A DNA stretch of 7,230 nt from Nitrososphaeraceae archaeon (GTDB lineage: Archaea; Thermoproteota; Nitrososphaeria; Nitrososphaerales; Nitrososphaeraceae). Below the pieces are notes generated by a model. It was not told where the DNA came from and searched no databases. It saw only the letters and a list, made by a program, of their open reading frames with translations. A program made the position numbers and the translations under genes. Location of the stretch: the NCBI GenBank assembly GCA_025936955.1, contig JAICSL010000080.1:1-7230 (forward strand), written 5' to 3'. Positions within the stretch are counted from its first letter, which is position 1, and every line of letters starts with the position of its first letter. This document shows, one piece after another, positions 5,790-7,230 of this stretch.

Positions 5790-6332
5790 CTAAGACGGTG
5801 CTTTAGTCTTTTTAATAATCGTGGAGTTTAACCAATGGATTCCTGAGGTAGTGATTCTATATACAACAGATTCAGCTTCCTCCTTTGTGTTATCTCTTAT
5901 TATATATCCTGCCTTCACTAATTCTGACAACCTGGAACTAACTGATTTTGGTTTAAGAGCTGTCATAGATTGAATTTCTGATATCTGCATTCTATCATCG
6001 TTAGCTTTACCAAGTTCCTTCGCAATTTTTAAAGCTAATAATTGGAGTGCAACTATTTCTTTATCAGATAATTTTTTTTTCCCAGATCCCTCTAATTCTG
6101 GGATTACTCTTGGGCCTTCTGCAGTTATTTTAATTAAATTAGAATATCTCTCGACAAGATCTGTCACTGCATAATTTAATGAAATTTTCCTTGCAAGATC
6201 GATCGCTGGAAGTTGTTTTGCTAGGAATGTAATAACAGAGGTCATGACTACCTCTGCAGAGCCATTGAATTGTACTTTGATATCGCCTACAGTTACTAAT
6301 ACGTTAACATTCAGACTATTTTTTTCAGACAT
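5790..6332 (-). CDS. Second winged-helix protein with a related N-terminal module
   Basis: This 180-residue protein starts MSEKNSLNVNVLVTVGD. Its N-terminal segment (about 8-48) has a strand-turn-strand-helix pattern, with VGDIKVQFNGSAEVVMTSVITFLAKQ, similar in layout to the DWEVEISC segment of its converging neighbour. After a basic linker (GSGKKKLSDKE, 82-92) comes a winged helix: helices at about 92-107 and 116-122, a recognition helix around KPKSVSSRLSELVKAGYI (128-145), and a wing at about 146-162 (VVYRITTSG). It has no signal peptide or membrane segment. The frame extends upstream to a TTG at 6425, but the ATG at 6332 gives the usual MSE start and has a weak AAGGT about ten bases before it. 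A role in transcription or chromatin control is likely; the target is unknown. An A9 run codes for the three lysines at the linker. Confidence 0.78.
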   Translation of the reverse strand: MSEKNSLNVNVLVTVGDIKVQFNGSAEVVMTSVITFLAKQLPAIDLARKISLNYAVTDLVERYSNLIKITAEGPRVIPELEGSGKKKLSDKEIVALQLLALKIAKELGKANDDRMQISEIQSMTALKPKSVSSRLSELVKAGYIIRDNTKEEAESVVYRITTSGIHWLNSTIIKKTKAPS

Positions 6333-6532
6333 ATTTTTAATACCTTCGCTGTCAATGTTTTGATTATTGTTCACTGTTCTACTATGAAATGTAGATAAGA
6401 AGTATTTACACATTTTTCTATGCAAGATTGCTCATAAACATGAAAATTAAGTGCTGGCCGGTTTGATATTTAATCATTGTGCTTTTAGTTCACCTTATTA
6501 CTAAATAAATAATATTGCGGACGATTGCTGAC

Positions 6533-6542
6533 CTTATAAATA
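6533..6542 (+). promoter_or_regulatory. Orphan TATA box, possible ncRNA promoter
   Basis: CTTATAAATA closely matches the archaeal TATA consensus. Transcription would start near 6563, where no gene begins. The nearest + strand gene is polB, almost 300 bases further on. Confidence 0.35.
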
Positions 6543-6678
6543 TGAGAATTAAAGGATAGATCAAGTATTGTTATGATTTTACAAAATTTCAATAGCTGTA
6601 AATAAGGTGTATTATGTATTAAGATAAAGAGACAAGGATAATGGGAAACATTACAAAAGATAAATGCGAATTATAATG

Positions 6679-6689
6679 CTTATAAAAAG
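6679..6689 (+). promoter_or_regulatory. Second orphan TATA box
   Basis: CTTATAAAAAG is another close consensus match. Expected start is near 6709, at the second copy of GGTGTATTA. If it drives polB, the leader would be about 148 bases, much longer than others here. Confidence 0.35.
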
Positions 6690-6742
6690 ATTAGAATATT
6701 GATATATGGTGTATTAAAATCTAAATTAACATAGAGTATGAT

Positions 6743-6780
6743 TTTAGATACGTATCAATCAATCAATTAATTAATCTAAA
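6743..6780. repeat. Tetranucleotide repeat within a 7-base inverted repeat
   Basis: TTTAGAT (6743-6749) and ATCTAAA (6774-6780) are perfect inverted copies. Between them is a run of ATCA units changing into ATTA units (6754-6776). The AT-rich arms make a weak hairpin. No function is apparent. Confidence 0.4.
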
Positions 6781-6819
6781 CGTAACAAAATATGGATTTC
6801 TATTAAATTCAAGGTGAAT

Positions 6820-6829
6820 CTTTTAATAC
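6820..6829 (+). promoter_or_regulatory. Putative polB core promoter
   Basis: CTTTTAATAC is centred about 32 bases before the TTG at 6857, so transcription would start around 6850 and give a leader of a few bases. Confidence 0.4.
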
Positions 6830-6856
6830 CATCAATAAAGAAAATTAGATATTATA

Positions 6857-7230
6857 TTGACACAGCAAGAACATTTTCTGGCAGAAAGAGGAAGAAGATT
6901 TGGTGATATGAAAGAACTGCCAGAAAATAGACCTGTTCTCTTATTGTCCGCAATCTATCAAGGAGACGAGCAATGTGTTTATCTTAAATTCTATGATTCT
7001 CAAGAAAATATTATTTACTTTTGGCGTGATAGAACAAATCATAAACCCTATTGTTATACAAAAATGCGATATGCCAGTACAGTCGAAAAGATCATCAAAA
7101 ACGAAAAGAAATATGTGTTAGAGCAAACAACGAAAAGTGATTTAATTTCTGATAAAGAAATAGGCGTGCTTAAGATAATTGCACCTGACCCACTCTCAAT
7201 AGGTGGTTCTGAAAACAGTATAAGGGAAAA
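6857..7230 (+). CDS. polB: DNA polymerase B (family B replicative polymerase), N-terminal fragment cut by the window edge
   Basis: The last 124 codons visible match the extreme N-terminus of archaeal family B DNA polymerase of the thaumarchaeal/crenarchaeal type. The recognisable pattern is LLSAIYQGDEQCVYLKFYD, then IIYFWRDRTNHKPYCYTK, and a later EIGVLKIIAPDPLSI segment. This is part of the N-terminal domain that reads template uracil in related enzymes; exonuclease and polymerase motifs lie beyond the window. The frame is open from a TAA at 6836. The TTG at 6857 is chosen because a TATA box sits at the right distance and the residues after it are codon-like (TQQEHFLAERGRRFGD). The first ATG is at 6908 (MKELPENRP), and known relatives begin near there, so that start is a real alternative. 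Confidence 0.85.
   Translation, partial: MTQQEHFLAERGRRFGDMKELPENRPVLLLSAIYQGDEQCVYLKFYDSQENIIYFWRDRTNHKPYCYTKMRYASTVEKIIKNEKKYVLEQTTKSDLISDKEIGVLKIIAPDPLSIGGSENSIRE

Larger units (their letters stand above)
6333..6856. other. Long non-coding region before polB
   Basis: These roughly 520 bases are very AT-rich. No reading frame above a dozen or so codons from ATG looks real, and no tRNA, CRISPR repeat or C/D-box pattern was found. The region contains two good TATA boxes facing polB (6533-6542 and 6679-6689), each too far upstream to be its core promoter, a nine-base sequence GGTGTATTA present twice (6606-6614 and 6708-6716), and a tetranucleotide repeat inside an inverted repeat (6743-6780). 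It may hold a small RNA or a distal promoter. Confidence 0.45.

Noticed and set aside
6072..6102. A9 run next to a six-base hairpin (CCCAGA/TCTGGG) in the second winged-helix gene, as a recoding or terminator site
   Set aside because: On the coding strand the hairpin comes before the A-run, the wrong order for stimulating a shift, and the frame continues normally into a complete winged helix. On the other strand the T-run precedes the hairpin, so it is not a terminator.
6333..6425. Longer N-terminus of the second winged-helix protein starting at a TTG
   Set aside because: The extra residues are low in coding character, and the ATG at 6332 with the MSE start fits better.

Overview
The window looks like chromosome from an AT-rich (about one third G+C by eye) ammonia-oxidising archaeon of the Nitrososphaerota (Thaumarchaeota). 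The signs are a DNA polymerase B N-terminus of the thaumarchaeal kind at the right edge, a HerA-NurA pair, two small winged-helix proteins of a type common in this phylum, a PII protein, an archaeal dolichol-type GlcNAc-1-phosphate transferase, archaeal TATA-like boxes, and short or absent leaders before most start codons. A soil lineage such as Nitrosocosmicus fits, but no rRNA is present to settle the genus.

Layout from left to right. Positions 1-133 are a promoter region. Positions 134-1395 are a two-gene operon on the + strand: a membrane GlcNAc-1-phosphate transferase (first step of the lipid-linked glycan for N-glycosylation) and a 78-residue membrane protein overlapping it by 4 bases. 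An 8-base A-run near the end of the small gene may allow a -1 frameshift into a further hydrophobic stretch ending at 1469. Positions 1679-2029 (- strand) encode a 115-residue-class charged helical orphan. After a 279-base divergent intergenic region comes a PII signalling protein (2309-2656, +) that lacks several residues of the bacterial effector and modification sites.

Positions 5166 down to 2678 (- strand) are a nurA-herA operon with a 4-base start/stop overlap: a nuclease and a hexameric translocase that resect DNA ends during recombinational repair. Divergent from nurA is a winged-helix protein (5274-5786, +). Between the two start codons lies a perfect 8+1+8 palindrome (5205-5221), placed between the two putative TATA boxes, which makes it the best operator candidate here. 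A second winged-helix protein (6332 down to 5790, -) converges on the first with only three bases between them, and the two appear to share an N-terminal module. About 520 bases without a gene follow, holding two good orphan TATA boxes and a short tetranucleotide repeat, and then the start of polB (6857 to the window edge).

No clearly new multi-gene system is visible. The strongest leads are the palindrome and divergent regulator at nurA-herA, the possible frameshift in the small membrane gene, and the atypical PII ligand site.
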